Source: JAWLCA01 sp050485905 (GTDB lineage Bacteria; Pseudomonadota; Alphaproteobacteria; Rhodobacterales; Rhodobacteraceae). Taken from it: 18,469 nucleotides of DNA. The notes below the pieces were generated by a model. The model worked only from the letters and a program-made list of their open reading frames with translations, did no database searches and was not told where the DNA came from. How positions within the stretch are numbered: the stretch's first letter is position 1; the number at the start of each line of letters is the position of its first letter. Shown here piece after piece: positions 16,118 through 18,469 of the stretch. The stretch is from NCBI GenBank assembly GCA_050485905.1, contig JBJHCH010000079.1:1-18469 (forward strand). The letters are read 5' to 3'. The translations under genes were made by a program, and so were the position numbers.

Positions 16118-17107
16118 TCAGCGCAGGACGGCCCAGCGTTCCGCCACGTCCAGCATGCGGCAGGAAAAGCCCCATTCGTTGTCATACCAGCCGAAAACCC
16201 GCAGCATCCCGCCCGCCGTGACGGCGGTTTCCGGCAGCGCCATGACCACGCTTTCCGGCCGCGCCCGCAGGTCCGAGGACACCAGCGGCCGGTCGGTCCA
16301 GCCGATCACGCCACCCGCCATCCGCATGATTTCATTGACTTCCTCCACGGAGGTGACGCGCCCGGTCATCACCGTCAGATCCACCGCCGACACGCTGGCC
16401 GTGGGTACCCGGACCGCCGCGCCCTCGATCCGGCCCGCCAGATCGGGCAGCACCACATCCAGAAGCCGCTGCGCGCTGGTCGTCGTCGGCACCATCGACA
16501 GCGCCGCCGCGCGGCTGCGCGCCGCATCCCCCCGCGGCGCATCCACCGTGGGCTGCGACCCGGTGTAGCAATGCACCGTCGTCATCCAACCGGTGCGGAT
16601 TTCCATAGCGGAATCAAGCACTTTCACCAGCGGCGCCAGCGCGTTCGTGGTGCAGGAGGCGTTGGAAATCACGCGATGATCCGTGCGCAGCCGATCCTCG
16701 TTCGCGCCCAGAACCACCGTCAGCTCGGCCGCCGCCGACGGCCCCGAAATCAGCACCCGCCCCGCCCCGGCCTGCAGCCCGCGCCGCGACGCCGCCACCG
16801 TATCCGCCCGCCCGGTACATTCCAGAACCACGTCGATATCCGACAGATCCAGCGTGGAAATATCCGCCTCACGCGTCAGCCTTATCCGCCGCCCATCGAC
16901 CAGCAGCGCCCCCGGCTCCAGCGCGACCTTGCCCCGATAGGGGCCGAAAACGCTGTCATATTCAAACAGATAGGCGCAATCCTCGGCCGAGGCGATGTCG
17001 TTGACGGCAACGATCTCCAGCCCCGGCCAGGCCCCGCGGGTCAGCGCCGCACGTAGCACCGTGCGCCCGATCCGCCCGAAGCCGTTGATCGCCAGCCTGA
17101 TCGTCAT
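16118..17107 (-). CDS. gap: Divergent glyceraldehyde-3-phosphate dehydrogenase family protein
   Basis: A 329-aa NAD(P)-dependent phosphorylating aldehyde dehydrogenase of the GapA family. INGFGRIGR (7-15) binds the cofactor, and Asp37 after AVN suggests NAD preference. The catalytic SCTTN has Cys152 and the base is His179 in TTVHCYTG; WYDNEWGFSCRM closes the fold. Several usually conserved sites differ: PTTTSA where PTSTGA is common, and RVPTASVS instead of RVPTPNVS. It may therefore be a secondary isozyme or act on another phospho-aldehyde such as erythrose 4-phosphate. ATG 17107 has GGAGG 5-6 nt upstream; GTG 17119 is an unlikely alternative. It lies downstream of bhcD behind a terminator. 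Confidence 0.92.
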   Translation of the reverse strand: MTIRLAINGFGRIGRTVLRAALTRGAWPGLEIVAVNDIASAEDCAYLFEYDSVFGPYRGKVALEPGALLVDGRRIRLTREADISTLDLSDIDVVLECTGRADTVAASRRGLQAGAGRVLISGPSAAAELTVVLGANEDRLRTDHRVISNASCTTNALAPLVKVLDSAMEIRTGWMTTVHCYTGSQPTVDAPRGDAARSRAAALSMVPTTTSAQRLLDVVLPDLAGRIEGAAVRVPTASVSAVDLTVMTGRVTSVEEVNEIMRMAGGVIGWTDRPLVSSDLRARPESVVMALPETAVTAGGMLRVFGWYDNEWGFSCRMLDVAERWAVLR

Positions 17108-17124
17108 TGCCGCCTCCACGCCAT

Positions 17125-17151
17125 GAAAACGGGCGGCGCGGGGCCGCCCGT
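17125..17151 (-). terminator. Intrinsic terminator (or 5'-leader hairpin) between bhcD and the GAPDH gene
   Basis: On the minus strand a perfect 9-bp GC-rich stem, ACGGGCGGC and GCCGCCCGT, with a 5-nt loop, runs straight into TTTT (17125-17128). It starts about 40 nt after the bhcD stop and ends only about 18 nt before the GAPDH ATG, just upstream of its GGAGG. It probably ends the bhc transcript. A TTGCGG, 17 bp, AATAAC pair just upstream on the minus strand could start a GAPDH transcript, in which case the hairpin would be in its leader. Confidence 0.75.
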
Positions 17152-17191
17152 GAACAGGTTATTTACCGATGTCTGGTAAGCCGCAAGTGGC

Positions 17192-18154
17192 CTAGAAATC
17201 GACCTCAGTGGCCAACCCACGCTCCACCGCCAGCGCCACTGCGCGGCTTGCCACCGCCAGATCCTGCAGGCCCACGCCGGTGCCGTCGAACAGCGTGATC
17301 TCTTCGTCGCGCGTCCGCCCCGGATGCGCGCCGTTGATCACTGCGCCGATCTCCACGATATCGCCCTCTGCGATCAGCCCTCGGGCGATGGCATGCTGCG
17401 CCTCGCCGATGCTTATGGACTGCGCAACCTCATCGGTAAAGACCGTGGCGCGACCCAGGATTGCGGCGTCAACCTCTTGTTTTCCCTTGGTATCCGTGCC
17501 CATGCAGGCCAGATGGGTGCCGGGCCGCACATGCGCATCCAGCAGGCTTGCAGAGGGGGAGGAGGTGATGGTGATGATCACATCCGCCTCGGCCCCCATC
17601 TGATCCAGTTCCACCGCCTCGAACGGCAGGCCCAGTTCATCTGCGGTCTCGGCCAGCCGCGGCAGCATGTCGGGATGCAGGTTCCAGCCGACGACCTTTT
17701 CGAACGCCCGCTGCTTCACCGCCGCCCGCATCTGAAACGCGCTCTGATGCCCGGCACCGACCATGCCCAGCACCTTGGAATCCTTGCGCGCCAGATGGTT
17801 GATGGAAATCGCGCTTGCCGCCGCCGTGCGCAGCGCAGTCAGCAGATTGCCCCCGACTGTCGCTGTCAGCTTGCCGCTGTCGGGGTTGAACAGGAACACC
17901 GTGGACTGATGGTTCGGGATGCCGCGGTCGGCGTTGCCGGGAAAGTAGCCACCGGACTTCACCCCCAACAGGTTGCCGGGCCGGTCGAGGCCGGATTTGA
18001 AGCCATACTGCCGCCCCTCGCCCAGCGCCTCGCGCACGACCGGGAAGTTGTATGCCTCTCCCTTCGCCATGGCAGAAAAAGTCGCCTCGACCGCCTCATA
18101 GGCCGCCTCGGCCGAAATCAGATCGGCAATCAGCCGTTCGGGCACGATGATCAT
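17192..18154 (-). CDS. bhcD: Iminosuccinate reductase (ornithine cyclodeaminase/mu-crystallin family), beta-hydroxyaspartate cycle
   Basis: A 320-aa NAD(P)-dependent imine reductase. In the beta-hydroxyaspartate cycle it reduces iminosuccinate to L-aspartate, regenerating the amino donor for glyoxylate. The family is shown by GFKSGLD (51-57), LGVKSGGYFPGN (63-74), the Rossmann motif GMVGAGHQSAFQ (130-141) and GTHLACMGTDTKGKQE near the C-terminal third. By fold alone it would be called ornithine cyclodeaminase; the adjacent aldolase gene makes BhcD the better call. ATG 18154 has GGGAG about 8 nt upstream. An 83-bp spacer with a strong hairpin separates it from bhcC. Product accuracy depends on that context. 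Confidence 0.88.
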   Translation of the reverse strand: MIIVPERLIADLISAEAAYEAVEATFSAMAKGEAYNFPVVREALGEGRQYGFKSGLDRPGNLLGVKSGGYFPGNADRGIPNHQSTVFLFNPDSGKLTATVGGNLLTALRTAAASAISINHLARKDSKVLGMVGAGHQSAFQMRAAVKQRAFEKVVGWNLHPDMLPRLAETADELGLPFEAVELDQMGAEADVIITITSSPSASLLDAHVRPGTHLACMGTDTKGKQEVDAAILGRATVFTDEVAQSISIGEAQHAIARGLIAEGDIVEIGAVINGAHPGRTRDEEITLFDGTGVGLQDLAVASRAVALAVERGLATEVDF

Positions 18155-18208
18155 GCACGCTCTCCCTGTTGGGCCGGGACCAGCCCGATCCGCATGTCGT
18201 GAAATGCG

Positions 18209-18230
18209 GGCGGGGGCCGATGCCCCCGCC
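18209..18230 (-). promoter_or_regulatory. Intercistronic hairpin between bhcC and bhcD
   Basis: A perfect 9-bp stem, GGCGGGGGC (18209-18217) and GCCCCCGCC (18222-18230), with a 4-nt loop. It begins 8 nt after the bhcC stop. No T-run follows on the minus strand, so it is more likely an mRNA stabiliser or partial terminator that sets the bhcC:bhcD ratio than a full stop. Confidence 0.55.
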
Positions 18231-18237
18231 GCCGATC

Positions 18238-18469
18238 TCAGTAGGCCTTGCCGCGGGCCGACACCGGCCACAGCGTTTCCACCTTGCCGTTTCGCACGCC
18301 GACATACCAGTCGTGGACGTTGCAGGTGGGGTCGCAATGACCCGGCACCAGGCGCAGCTTCTCGTTGATCTTCAGCACGTTGCCGGTGTCCTCGATCACC
18401 CCGTGCTCGTCCGAGCACTTGATGTATTTCACGTCGTCGCGCCCAAAGATGAAGGGCAGGCCGCTGTCG
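18238..18469 (-). CDS. bhcC: beta-Hydroxyaspartate aldolase, C-terminal part (gene continues beyond the window)
   Basis: Only the last 76 or so residues are present; the 5' part lies beyond 18469. They read GLPFIFGRDDVKYIKCSDEH, then PGHCDPTCNVHDWYVGV, and end WPVSARGKAY. This is the metal-site C-terminus (His and Cys of HCDPT) of the D-threonine aldolase/D-serine dehydratase (DSD1) fold, PLP enzymes with an alanine-racemase-like barrel. Followed by a BhcD-type reductase, it is best read as BhcC, which splits beta-hydroxyaspartate into or from glycine and glyoxylate. Another D-hydroxyamino-acid aldolase is possible but less likely. Confidence 0.85.
   Translation of the reverse strand, partial: DSGLPFIFGRDDVKYIKCSDEHGVIEDTGNVLKINEKLRLVPGHCDPTCNVHDWYVGVRNGKVETLWPVSARGKAY

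Noticed and set aside
16085..17056. 323-aa plus-strand open frame opposite the GAPDH-family gene
   Set aside because: His/Arg/Pro-rich shadow of a gene with an intact SCTTN active site.

Overview
The window is a stretch of a high-GC alphaproteobacterial chromosome, most likely Rhodobacteraceae. The evidence is strong G/C bias at third codon positions, many ATGA/TGATG stop-start overlaps, a STAS-fused MlaE permease followed by an MCE protein and an auxiliary lipoprotein, and the bhcC-bhcD pair of the beta-hydroxyaspartate cycle known from marine Rhodobacteraceae and Paracoccus. No rRNA, tRNA, CRISPR array, transposase or integrase was seen.

Layout. (1) 1-1486: dihydrolipoyl dehydrogenase, preceded by a roughly 58-bp intergenic repeat. 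(2) 1654-9085: a six-gene, same-strand, tightly packed operon. It holds an alpha-dioxygenase-type haem peroxidase, a small protein whose C-terminus resembles a compact or degenerate cytochrome P450, an Old-Yellow-Enzyme reductase that keeps an Fe-S cysteine motif but lacks the FAD/NAD domain, two tandem paralogous membrane-anchored dihaem c-type cytochromes (RoxA / fatty-acid diol-synthase-like), and a four-helix membrane protein. (3) 9176-13539: a phospholipid/MCE ABC transporter (STAS-MlaE, MlaF, MlaD with a very long coiled tail, PqiC-like lipoprotein). It is followed by a 47-aa single-span protein and a NYN nuclease-like protein with a probable OST-HTH/LOTUS tail. (4) 14557-15837, minus strand: a lineage-type hypothetical protein. 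(5) 16118-18469, minus strand: a divergent GAPDH-family dehydrogenase, then upstream of it bhcD (iminosuccinate reductase) and the 3' end of bhcC (beta-hydroxyaspartate aldolase), with a good intrinsic terminator between bhcD and the GAPDH gene.

The candidate new system is region 2. A dioxygenase next to a P450-like protein recalls the fused dioxygenase-P450 oxylipin synthases of fungi (Ppo / linoleate diol synthases). The tandem dihaem cytochromes recall the Pseudomonas aeruginosa oleic-acid 10S-dioxygenase/diol-synthase pair, and the ene-reductase recalls 12-oxophytodienoate reductase. My inference is an operon that oxygenates and then processes a fatty acid, terpenoid or similar hydrophobic substrate. 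The neighbouring lipid-transport operon is a separate transcription unit.

A second unexplained signal is the intergenic repeat, present almost identically at 16-73 and 16056-16114. It carries ATGCAC hexamers at 11-, 11- and 21/22-bp spacing inside a dyad.
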